A stretch of DNA of 64,000 bases from Streptomyces hygroscopicus subsp. hygroscopicus (lineage in GTDB: Bacteria > Actinomycetota > Actinomycetes > Streptomycetales > Streptomycetaceae): positions 145,495-209,494 of the forward strand of contig NZ_BSSM01000015.1 in NCBI RefSeq assembly GCF_030269125.1. Direction: 5' to 3'. Made by a program: the position numbers and the translations under genes. A model generated the notes under the pieces. That model did no database searches and had not been told where the DNA came from. It saw only the letters and a list, made by a program, of their open reading frames with translations. Positions 43,952 to 51,743 of this stretch are shown here, piece by piece (position 1 is the first letter of the stretch; each line of letters starts with the position of its first letter).

Positions 43952-44567
43952 GTGCGCGAGCGCGCCGGCCGGCACCGGGCGGTGCGGCGGCGAGCGGCCA
44001 GGCGGGACGGGCACGCTCGGGAGCAGGACACGGAAGGGGAGGGAGCACCGATTGCCGACGACCTGGTGGATCTGCTGGCGCGGCAGGGCCGAGGCGCTCA
44101 TGTGGTCGGCCATGGCGACGGCGGCCTGGTGGCCACGCTCGCCGCCGGACGCCGTCCCGACCTCGTGCGGTCGCTGACGCTGATTCAGCCCGCCGCGTTC
44201 TTGGCGGCCGCCGGTCACCCGGCCGTCGAGGCCATGCTGCACCGGGCGCGGAACAGCGTCGGCGTGCCGGAGTCGGTGACGCCGGAACAGTATCCGCGCG
44301 CCTCCACGGAGGGTCTGGGAATGATCACGCCGGACGCCACCCCGCAGCGCCTTCGCGCCGTGGCCACGTCGATGCGCGAACGTCCGGCATGAGAAGCGGC
44401 AGTGCCCCTGGCCGCTGCGGGCCGCGCCGTGGCCGACGCTGGTGATCCGCGGGACCTGGCAGGACACGCCGGAGCCGTACCGCACGTACGCCGGGGAACC
44501 GCTGATCGCCCGCGCCGAAGCCGTGGCCGACGCCCTCGGCGCCGCCCTGCGCGGACTGCGGGGATAG
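43952..44567 (+). pseudogene. Decayed alpha/beta-hydrolase gene
   Basis: Two reading frames together give most of an alpha/beta hydrolase. The first (to 44392) reads IADDLVDLLARQGRGAHVVG, then HGDGGLVATLAAGRRPDLVR and SLTLIQPAAFLAAAG. The second (44403-44567) continues in another frame with PWPTLVIRGTWQDTPEPYRT and ends early. The nucleophile elbow reads GHGDGG where GHSxGG is expected, so the catalytic serine is lost. The N-terminal strands and the C-terminal catalytic histidine are missing. A frameshift near 44395, truncation and a dead active site together mark it as a pseudogene. Confidence 0.7.
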
Positions 44568-44713
44568 CCGGCACCAGGTGCTTCGCCGTCCGGCGCTTCG
44601 CCATCACCCCCGTACGACCGGGGCCACGACGGCACGACCGCGCGCTCGCCCTCGACCCGCCCACGACGCCGCGAGTGGCCCTGCGCCACCACTGCTGCTC
44701 CACGAGAGACGAA

Positions 44714-44754
44714 GAAACCCTCCGACCTGCCATATCGGCTGATCGGAGGGTTTC
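44714..44754 (-). terminator. Terminator of tRNA-Tyr
   Basis: A perfect 12-bp stem (44714-44725 with 44743-44754), 9 nt past the mature 3' end of the tRNA. Confidence 0.8.
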
Positions 44755-44762
44755 CCTCACTG

Positions 44763-44844
44763 TGGCGGCGCCAGGATTCGAACCTGGGAAGGCTGAGCCG
44801 GCAGATTTACAGTCTGCTCCCTTTGGCCGCTCGGGCACACCGCC
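44763..44844 (-). tRNA. tRNA-Tyr (GTA)
   Basis: An 82-nt class II tRNA: acceptor GGCGGTG/CGCCGCC, anticodon stem GCAGA/TCTGC around CTGTAAA (anticodon GTA), a long variable arm, and T-loop TTCGAAT. Confidence 0.96.
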
Positions 44845-45068
44845 AAGTTTGCTGCCAATCGAACCCGCTTTCGGCGGCGTTCCCCGGCAACGACGTAAAC
44901 AATACCCGATGCACGGGGGTGCTTCGCCACCTGGTTGATCTCCCGCTGTCGGGTCCCGGGGTGGCTAGGCTGGTGCGGATGCGGCCCGGCAGGATGCCGG
45001 GCCCGGCGGCCGCCGCCGCGCACGCCGGCACGCACCGACACGCACCCCGATACAAGGAGCCACAGGAC

Positions 45069-45557
45069 ATGGCCGACTCCAGTTTCGACATCGTCTCGAA
45101 GGTCGAGCGGCAGGAGGTCGACAACGCCCTCAACCAGGCCGCCAAGGAGATCTCCCAGCGCTACGACTTCAAGGGCGTCGGCGCCTCGATCTCGTGGTCC
45201 GGGGAGAAGATCCTCATGGAGGCGAACTCCGAGGACCGGGTGAAGGCTGTCCTCGACGTCTTCCAGTCCAAGCTGATCAAGCGCGGTATCTCCCTGAAGT
45301 CGCTGGACGCGGGCGAGCCCCAGCTGTCCGGCAAGGAGTACAAGATCTTCGCCTCGATCGAGGAGGGCATCTCCCAGGAGAACGCCAAGAAGGTGGCGAA
45401 GATCATCCGTGACGAGGGCCCCAAGGGCGTCAAGGCCCAGGTCCAGGGCGACGAGCTGCGCGTCAGCTCCAAGAGCCGCGACGACCTCCAGGCCGTGATC
45501 GCCCTCCTGAAGGGCAAGGAGTTCGACTTCGCGCTGCAGTTCGTGAACTACCGGTAG
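45069..45557 (+). CDS. YajQ family nucleotide-binding protein
   Basis: A 162-residue protein of the YajQ/UPF0234 family: MADSSFDIVSKVERQEVDNA, then RYDFKGVGASI, FQSKLIKRGISLKSLD, KIIRDEGPKGVKAQVQGDEL and the C-terminal DFALQFVNYR. It has two ferredoxin-like domains; some members bind cyclic di-GMP or nucleotides and RNA. The start at 45069 has AAGGAG; the longer open frame runs through the tRNA region and is not coding. Confidence 0.95.
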   Translation: MADSSFDIVSKVERQEVDNALNQAAKEISQRYDFKGVGASISWSGEKILMEANSEDRVKAVLDVFQSKLIKRGISLKSLDAGEPQLSGKEYKIFASIEEGISQENAKKVAKIIRDEGPKGVKAQVQGDELRVSSKSRDDLQAVIALLKGKEFDFALQFVNYR

Positions 45558-45580
45558 GGAACCGGGAGGAGAACGGAGAC

Positions 45581-45611
45581 AAGGGTGGGGCCCTCCCGGG
45601 CGCCCACCCTT
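45581..45611. terminator. Convergent terminator between yajQ-like and GlsB-like genes
   Basis: A 9-bp stem AAGGGTGGG/CCCACCCTT (45581-45589 with 45603-45611) flanking a GC-rich loop. It serves both converging genes. Confidence 0.75.
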
Positions 45612-45631
45612 CCGTGCCGTCGGGGCGGTGC

Positions 45632-45898
45632 TCAGTCGCGGGAGTTGCCGAAGACCAGGCGGTAGGCGATCAGCAGCACCAGGGAGCCGCCGATGGCCGC
45701 GACCCAGGTGGCACCGTCGAAGAAGTGCTTGCTGACGGGGTGGCCGAGCCAGCGGGACGAGATCCAGCCGCCGACGAACGCGCCCACGATGCCGATGACG
45801 GTCGTCCCCAGGAGGCCGCCGGGGTCGCGTCCCGGCAGCAGGAACTTGGCTATGGCCCCGGCCACCAGCCCCAGGATGATCCAAGCGATGATGCCCAT
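45632..45898 (-). CDS. GlsB/YeaQ/YmgE family membrane protein
   Basis: An 88-residue Gly-rich protein with three TM segments: IIAWIILGLVAGAIAKFLLP, the GRDPGGLLGTTVIGIVGAFV region, and a C-terminal AAIGGSLVLLIAYRLV helix. The GRDPGG motif after TM1 is diagnostic for this transglycosylase-associated/stress family. Start at 45898. Precise role unknown. Confidence 0.9.
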   Translation of the reverse strand: MGIIAWIILGLVAGAIAKFLLPGRDPGGLLGTTVIGIVGAFVGGWISSRWLGHPVSKHFFDGATWVAAIGGSLVLLIAYRLVFGNSRD

Positions 45899-46171
45899 AC
45901 CGCGAACCTTGCCCTTTCGCGCCCGGTGCGCACTCCCCGCGCCCGTGAGATCTTGGTGAAGGACCAGCGGATCGCCGTGCGCGCGTTCGTGCCGTCTTGG
46001 TGAACAGGACGCCGGCAAACCTCCGCCCGGTTGCCGTCGCAGGTCAGGCGTTCGTCCCGGAACGCCCACGATCACGCCGCAGGGGCGCCGAGGAGCCGCT
46101 CGAAGGACTGGTCGACTGATACTTGTGGCAGCAGGGAAACCCCCGGTGGAGTGACCTGAGAGGTGCCGATC

Positions 46172-46573
46172 ATGAAGGTGTTCAACCTGCTGCTCAACAT
46201 CCTGTGGCTGGTCTTCTGCGGCATCTGGCTGTCGATCGGGTACCTGGTCGCCGCGCTGATCTGTTTCGTGCTGATCATCACGATTCCGTTCGGCATCGCC
46301 TCGCTGCGCATCGCCGGGTTCGTGCTGTGGCCGTTCGGGCGCACCGCCGTGGAGAAGCCGGGCGCCGGCACCGGCTCGGCCATCGGCAATGTCATCTGGG
46401 TGATCTTCGCCGGCTGGTGGCTCGCCCTCGAACACCTGATCACCAGCATCCCGTTGTTCCTGTCGATCATCGGTATCCCCTTCGGCTGGGCGAACCTCAA
46501 GCTCATCCCGATCTCGCTGATGCCGCTGGGCCGCGAGATCGTCCGGACGGACCAGGCGTTCGGCGGCCGCTGA
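46172..46573 (+). CDS. YccF domain membrane protein
   Basis: A 133-residue membrane protein with two similar YccF halves. Each has a TM helix followed by a conserved loop: IITIPFGIASLRIAGFVLWPFG and SIIGIPFGWANLKLIPISLM (both given in part). The ATG at 46172 has a GAGAGG site; the GTG three codons earlier overlaps that site. Function unknown. Confidence 0.85.
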   Translation: MKVFNLLLNILWLVFCGIWLSIGYLVAALICFVLIITIPFGIASLRIAGFVLWPFGRTAVEKPGAGTGSAIGNVIWVIFAGWWLALEHLITSIPLFLSIIGIPFGWANLKLIPISLMPLGREIVRTDQAFGGR

Positions 46574-46691
46574 TCGATGTGCGCGGGCGCAGTGCCTCCG
46601 CAATCATCGGTACGGGGACGGTCTTGGGGGTTCGGACGCCTGTCCAGGCTTGGGGGAAGCGCACCTTCCAAAATCCGTACGGAGTTCTCCG

Positions 46692-47249
46692 ATGCCCAGG
46701 CACCACACCGGCCCGAGCGCCGCCGCCGCGCCGTCGGCCACCCGGCAGGGAGCCGGCCGTACGGGGGTGAGCGCCGGGGACTGCGGGCTGCTGCTCCTCC
46801 GGCTGACCTTCGGGCTGTTCCTCGCGGGGCACGGCTCCCAGAAGCTCTTCGGACTGTTCGGCGGCCAGGGGCTGACCGCTACCGCCAAGGGGTTCGAGTC
46901 GCTCGGCTACCGCCCCGGGCGGCTCTTCGCGTGCCTCGGCGGCCTCTCCGAGTTCCTCGGCGGCCTCGGCCTCGCCGCGGGCCTGTTCACGCCGCTCGCC
47001 GCCGCCGCCATCGTGGGTGTGATGATCAACGCCATGGTGACCGTGACCGCCGCCCACGGTCTGTGGGTGGACCGGGGCGGGGTGGAGTACAACATCGCCA
47101 TCATCGTCGTCGCCCTCGCCGTCGCGGCCGTCGGACCGGGGCGGCTCGCGCTGGACCGGTTCTTCCGGTGGGGCGGGGGCGGGTGGCCCGAGGCGGCCTT
47201 CGTGCTCGGTCTCGGGGGCCTGGGGGCCGCACTCGCGCTGGCCTTGTAG
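46692..47249 (+). CDS. DoxX family membrane protein
   Basis: A 185-residue protein with four TM segments. TM1 is LLLLRLTFGLFLAGHGSQKL with the conserved HGxQKLFG loop; EFLGGLGLAAGLFTPLAA follows, then VGVMINAMVTVTAAHG. DoxX proteins are quinone- or redox-linked membrane proteins; several associate with oxidoreductases. The ATG at 46692 was preferred to 46650 because GGAG lies 6 nt upstream. It is downstream of the YccF gene, probably independently transcribed. Confidence 0.87.
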   Translation: MPRHHTGPSAAAAPSATRQGAGRTGVSAGDCGLLLLRLTFGLFLAGHGSQKLFGLFGGQGLTATAKGFESLGYRPGRLFACLGGLSEFLGGLGLAAGLFTPLAAAAIVGVMINAMVTVTAAHGLWVDRGGVEYNIAIIVVALAVAAVGPGRLALDRFFRWGGGGWPEAAFVLGLGGLGAALALAL

Positions 47250-47326
47250 ACGAGCTGCCCCGCCGATCGGCCGTATGCCTGGTCGACCGGTTCGATGAGG
47301 GGCCCGGGATTCCGGTCGTACGATCA

Positions 47327-47374
47327 GCAGCCCGCGCCCCGCGGCCTCTCGCAGCCCGCGCCCCGCGGCCTCTC
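47327..47374. repeat. 24-bp tandem duplication at the htpX 3' end
   Basis: Two exact copies of a 24-bp unit (47327-47350 and 47351-47374). The second reaches two bases into the htpX stop codon, so the duplication lies at the border of coding and non-coding DNA. Confidence 0.9.
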
Positions 47375-48236
47375 AGAGCCTGCGTCCCGCCATGCCCTCC
47401 AGGCGCGCGATCCGCTCCCCCATCGGCGGATGCGTGGAGAACATCTTGGACAGCCCCTGACCCGGACGGAACGGGTTCGCGATCATCATGTGGCTCGCGG
47501 TCTCGATCCGCGGCTCGGGCGGCAGCGGCAGCTGCTGCGTGCCGATCTCCAGCTTGCGCAGGGCGCTCGCGAGGGCGAGCGGGTCGCCGGTGAGCTGGGC
47601 GCCCGAGGCGTCCGCCTCGTACTCCCGGGAGCGGCTGATGGCCAGCTGGATCAGCGTGGCGGCGAGTGGGCCCAGGATCATGATCAGGAGCATGCCGAGC
47701 AGACCGGGGCCCTCGTCGTCGTCCGAACGGCCGATCGGGATCAGCCAGGCGAAGTTCACCAGGAACATGATCACCGAGGCGAGCGCGCCGGCCACCGAGG
47801 AGATGAGGATGTCCCGGTTGTAGACATGGCTCAGTTCATGCCCGATGACCCCGCGCAGCTCGCGCTCGTCCAGCAGGCGCATGATGCCCTCGGTGCAGCA
47901 CACCGCCGCGTTGCGCGGATTGCGGCCCGTGGCGAAGGCGTTCGGGGCCTCGGTCGGGGAGATGTAGAGCCGGGGCATGGGCTGGCGGGCCTGCGTGGAC
48001 AGCTCCCGGACCATCCGGTACAGCTGCGGGGCCTCGAACTCGCTCACCGGGCGGGCCCGCATCGCGCGCAGGGCCAGCTTGTCGCTGTTCCAGTACGCGT
48101 ACGCGTTCGTACCGAGGGCGACCAGCAGCGCCACGATCAGTCCGGTGCGGCCGAAGAAGCTGCCGATGACGATGATGAGCGCCGACAGTCCCCCGAGGAG
48201 TACTGCGGTCCTGAGCCCGTTGTGCCGGCGGTGCAC
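47373..48236 (-). CDS. htpX: Membrane zinc metalloprotease HtpX
   Basis: A 287-residue M48-family protease. Two N-terminal TM segments (residues about 10-50), the catalytic RGVIGHELSHVYNRD (HExxH), two further TM segments in the 150-200 region, and the third zinc ligand in SREYEADASGAQ. The C-terminus THPPMGERIARLE is typical. It degrades misfolded membrane proteins. The start at 48236 has GGAGGG upstream. A perfect GGTCCAGTGGACC palindrome lies 37 bp before the ATG and may be an operator. Confidence 0.94.
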   Translation of the reverse strand: MHRRHNGLRTAVLLGGLSALIIVIGSFFGRTGLIVALLVALGTNAYAYWNSDKLALRAMRARPVSEFEAPQLYRMVRELSTQARQPMPRLYISPTEAPNAFATGRNPRNAAVCCTEGIMRLLDERELRGVIGHELSHVYNRDILISSVAGALASVIMFLVNFAWLIPIGRSDDDEGPGLLGMLLIMILGPLAATLIQLAISRSREYEADASGAQLTGDPLALASALRKLEIGTQQLPLPPEPRIETASHMMIANPFRPGQGLSKMFSTHPPMGERIARLEGMAGRRL

Positions 48237-48549
48237 GGTACGCCCTCCAAGTGGTACAGCAGGGAACCCTTCGGTCCAGTGGACCCTCCCGCACTGGTCA
48301 ACGCCAGGCGGGGGTCACAAGTTCCCAGGTGGGCGGGGGCGCACACGGCGGCCGTAGGAGTGAAGGGCTCCCGGGCCCCCTCGCGAGGACGTGTCGGGCC
48401 GCCCGGAGGCGCCCGCCGGACCTACCGAAAGAGCGCGGCCGGCCTCCTCGGAGGAACGCGGTCCGCGCCGCCGGCGAAGATCCGGTCCGCCGCCTCGGAT
48501 GAGCCAGGTGCGCGCCGCCGACGACGAGGAGCCCGATGGTCCCCGTCCC
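48237..48549. promoter_or_regulatory. htpX upstream region
   Basis: Holds a 13-bp palindrome GGTCCAGTGGACC (48273-48285) and a TTGACC element on the minus strand (48301-48296). The rest, up to the end of nuoN, shows nothing I can support; small open frames there are Arg/Pro-rich. Confidence 0.45.
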
Positions 48550-50112
48550 TCAGAAGAGCCCGGTGGCCGCGAACCGCAGCACCAGTTGGGGCGCCCCCGA
48601 CAGGGCCACACCGGCCAGCCCGGCGAGCGCGATCGCGGCCGTGAGCGGGGCCGGGACCCGGTGCCGGGCGGCCTCGCCCTCGGGGGCGCGGAACAGCAGG
48701 GCCGTCCACTGGAGGTAGTAGAAGAGGGCGATCACCACGTTGACGGCCATCACGACCGCGAGCCAGCCGAGGCCCGCGTCGACGGCCGCCGAGAACACGG
48801 TGACCTTGGCGAACAGGCCGATGATCCCCGGCGGCAGCCCGGCCAGGCAGAGCAGGAAGAAGGCCAGGAGGAGGGCGGTCACCGGGTTGGTGGCGTACAG
48901 GCCCCGGTAGTCGGAGATCCGGTTCCGGGCGCGGCCGCGGCCCACGACCGCGGCCACCGCGAACGCGCCCAGGTTCACGACGGCGTACATCAGGGCGTAC
49001 GCGACGGTCGAGCCGATCGCCTTCCGCGCGTTCTCGGCGTACCCGGCCGCCGCGATCGGTACGAGGAGATAGCCGGCCTGGCCGACGGAGGACCAGGCGA
49101 GCAGTCGTACGGCGCTGTGGGCGCGCGTGGCCTGCTGGCGCAGCGCGCCGACGTTGCCGACGGTCATGGTGAGCGCGGCCAGGACGGCGAGCGCGGGGCC
49201 CCAGACGTCGGCGTAGGACGGGAAGGCCACGACGGTGACGAGGATCAGGCCGGAGAAACCGACCGCCTTGCCGACGACCGACAAGTAGGCGGCGACGGGT
49301 AGCGGCGCGCCCACGTAGGTGTCGGGCACCCAGAAGTGGAAGGGCACGGCGGCCGTCTTGAAGGCGAAGCCGATCAGGGTGAGGACGACGCCCGCCTGGG
49401 CGAGGGTGTGCAGTTGGCCGGCCGTGTCCGGAAGACGTTGGGCCACCTGGGTGAGGTAGAGGGTTCCGGTCGAGGCGTAGACGAAGCTGACGCCCATCAG
49501 GCTGACCGCGGTGGCGGTGACCGAGGACAGGAAGAACTTCAGGGCGGCCTCGGAGGACCGTCGGTCGCCGTACCGGATGCCGACGAGGGCGAACGCGGGC
49601 AGGGAGGCGACCTCCAGGGCCACGATCAGGGTGGCCAGGTCGCGGGAGGCGGGCAGCAGGGCGGCGCCGGCCGTGGCGGACAGCAGCAGGAACCAGAACT
49701 CCCCCGGCGGCACGCGCCGCCGGTCGTCGTCCAGGGTGGTGATCGACAGCAGGGCCGCGAGCAGTGCTCCGCCGAGGACCAGGAACTGGATGACGAGGGT
49801 GAAGTGATCGGCCGTGTAGCTGCACGCGCGCGGGGTGCCGTTCAGGCAGAAGGTGGCGCGGTCGCCGTCCAGGAGGGGCAGCAGCATCAGCGCGGCGGCG
49901 ACGAGTCCGGCGACGGAGATCCAGCCGAGGACGGCCTTGCGGGCCTCGGGCAGGAAGAGGTCGGCGACGAGCACTCCGAGCGCCACGACGGCGGCGATCA
50001 GGGGCGGGGCGACGGCGAGCCAGTCGACGGACTGGACGAGCGAGGCGGCGAGGGGCTGTCCGAGGGGGTGGGCCAGCGACCCGGCGGACTGCGCGAGGGG
50101 CTGGACGCTCAT
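48550..50112 (-). CDS. nuoN: NADH-quinone oxidoreductase subunit N
   Basis: A 520-residue antiporter-like membrane subunit with about 14 TM helices: LIVALEVASLPAFALVGIRY, FKTAAVPFHFWVPDTY with the key Lys and His of the proton channel, and LAWSSVGQAGYLLV. It is one of three proton-pumping modules of the membrane arm. The start at 50112 overlaps the nuoM stop (ATGA). Last gene of the operon. Confidence 0.94.
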   Translation of the reverse strand: MSVQPLAQSAGSLAHPLGQPLAASLVQSVDWLAVAPPLIAAVVALGVLVADLFLPEARKAVLGWISVAGLVAAALMLLPLLDGDRATFCLNGTPRACSYTADHFTLVIQFLVLGGALLAALLSITTLDDDRRRVPPGEFWFLLLSATAGAALLPASRDLATLIVALEVASLPAFALVGIRYGDRRSSEAALKFFLSSVTATAVSLMGVSFVYASTGTLYLTQVAQRLPDTAGQLHTLAQAGVVLTLIGFAFKTAAVPFHFWVPDTYVGAPLPVAAYLSVVGKAVGFSGLILVTVVAFPSYADVWGPALAVLAALTMTVGNVGALRQQATRAHSAVRLLAWSSVGQAGYLLVPIAAAGYAENARKAIGSTVAYALMYAVVNLGAFAVAAVVGRGRARNRISDYRGLYATNPVTALLLAFFLLCLAGLPPGIIGLFAKVTVFSAAVDAGLGWLAVVMAVNVVIALFYYLQWTALLFRAPEGEAARHRVPAPLTAAIALAGLAGVALSGAPQLVLRFAATGLF

Positions 50113-51737
50113 CGGGTGCCTCCTGCGAGCAGCTGGTGCACGGCCGGGTCGGTCAGGCCGAGCAGGGTCCGCGGCCACAGCCCGGCGACGACGGTCAGGG
50201 CGACGAGCGGGCTCCAGGCGGCGAACTCGTAGCCCTGGACGTCGGCGAGCTTCGGGACCTCGCGCTCGGCGCCGCCCATGCAGACCCGGCGGACCACGAT
50301 CAACATGTACGCGGCCGTCAGCAGGGTGCCGAAGGCGCCGATCGCCATGAAGGTGAGGAAGGCGGGGCGACTGAGGCCGGCGGCGGGCTCGAACGCGCCG
50401 AACAGGGAAAGCATCTCGCCCCAGAACCCGGCGAGTCCCGGCAGCCCGAGGGAGGCCACGGCGCCGAAGGCGAGCAGTCCGCCGAGGCGGGGGGCCTTGC
50501 CGTACAGGGCGAGTCCGGTCGCGGATCGAATCGGCGCGGCGGAGCCGCCGGTCGAGGGGCGGTGGTCGGACGACGGGAGGGAGAGCGTGTCGAGGTCGGT
50601 GCTGCCGGTGCGGTCCTTCAGGGCGCCGACCAGGAAGAACAGCAGGCCGGTGATGAGGCCGTGGGCGATGTTGGCGAACAGGGCGCCGTTCACGCCGGTC
50701 GGGGTCATGGTGGCGATGCCGAGGAGGACGAAGCCCATGTGGCCGACGGAGGAGTAGGCGATCAGCCGCTTCAGATCGCCCTTCGCGCCCTGTTTGGCGA
50801 GTGCCAGACAGGCCAGGGACCCGTAGATGATCCCGACGACGGCGAACGCGGCGAGGTACGGCGCGAAGGTGCGGAAACCGTGCGGCGCGACCGGCAGCAG
50901 GATCCGTACGAACCCGTACGTGCCCATCTTCAGCAGGACGCCGGCGAGCAGCACCGAGCCGGTGGTCGGGGCGGCGGTGTGGGCGTCGGGCAGCCAGCTG
51001 TGCAGCGGCCACATCGGGGTCTTGACGGCGAGCCCGAGTCCGATCGCGAGAACGGCGACGACCTGCACGGAGGCGGTCAGGGACCGGCCGTTGTCAGTGG
51101 CGAGTGCCACCATGTCGAACGTGCCCGCCTTGATTCCGATCAGGAGCAGGCCGAGCAGCATGACGACGGAGCCGAGCAGCGTGAACAGGATGAACTTCCA
51201 CGCGGCCCGGGTCCGCCCCTCGCCGCCCCAGCGGGCGATGAGGAAGTACATCGGGATCAGCACGGTCTCGAAGGCGAGGAAGAACAGCAGGAGATCGAGC
51301 ACCGCGAAGGTCGCGAGCGTGCCGGTCTCCAGCAGGAGCAGCAGGGCGACGAACGCCTTCGGGGACGGGCCCGTGGGCGGCTTGAAGTAGGAGTACAGCG
51401 CGCACAGGAAGGTCAGCAGCGCGGTCAGCACGACGAGGGGGAGGGAGATGCCGTCGATGCCGAGGTGGATCCGCACGTCGAGCGCGGGGATCCAGCTGAT
51501 GTCCGTCGTGGCCTGCATCCTCGACGGATGGTGGTGGTCGAAGCCGAGCGCGAGCAGGATCGCGGCGGCGAGGATCACGCCGGTCACGGTGACGCCGTGC
51601 CGCAGCACGGACTGCTCGGGGGACTTCCCCTTCAACCCGGGCGGGGCCGGGAGGAGGACGGCGACGGCGCCGAGGAGCGGGCCGACGACGACGAATGCCA
51701 GAAGGAACCGCATCACGGACTCGTTGATATCGATCAC
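50109..51737 (-). CDS. nuoM: NADH-quinone oxidoreductase subunit M
   Basis: A 542-residue antiporter-like subunit. FETVLIPMYFLIARWGG holds the conserved TM5 Glu, TPMWPLHSWLPDAHTAAPT the TM7-8 Lys/His path, and LIAYSSVGHMGFVLLG is also typical. It follows nuoL by 5 bp and overlaps nuoN by 4 bp. A Ser/Thr-rich insertion near residues 375-400 (SLPSSDHRPSTGGSAA) sits in a loop and is not part of the usual fold. Confidence 0.95.
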   Translation of the reverse strand: MIDINESVMRFLLAFVVVGPLLGAVAVLLPAPPGLKGKSPEQSVLRHGVTVTGVILAAAILLALGFDHHHPSRMQATTDISWIPALDVRIHLGIDGISLPLVVLTALLTFLCALYSYFKPPTGPSPKAFVALLLLLETGTLATFAVLDLLLFFLAFETVLIPMYFLIARWGGEGRTRAAWKFILFTLLGSVVMLLGLLLIGIKAGTFDMVALATDNGRSLTASVQVVAVLAIGLGLAVKTPMWPLHSWLPDAHTAAPTTGSVLLAGVLLKMGTYGFVRILLPVAPHGFRTFAPYLAAFAVVGIIYGSLACLALAKQGAKGDLKRLIAYSSVGHMGFVLLGIATMTPTGVNGALFANIAHGLITGLLFFLVGALKDRTGSTDLDTLSLPSSDHRPSTGGSAAPIRSATGLALYGKAPRLGGLLAFGAVASLGLPGLAGFWGEMLSLFGAFEPAAGLSRPAFLTFMAIGAFGTLLTAAYMLIVVRRVCMGGAEREVPKLADVQGYEFAAWSPLVALTVVAGLWPRTLLGLTDPAVHQLLAGGTR

Positions 51738-51743
51738 GCCTGC

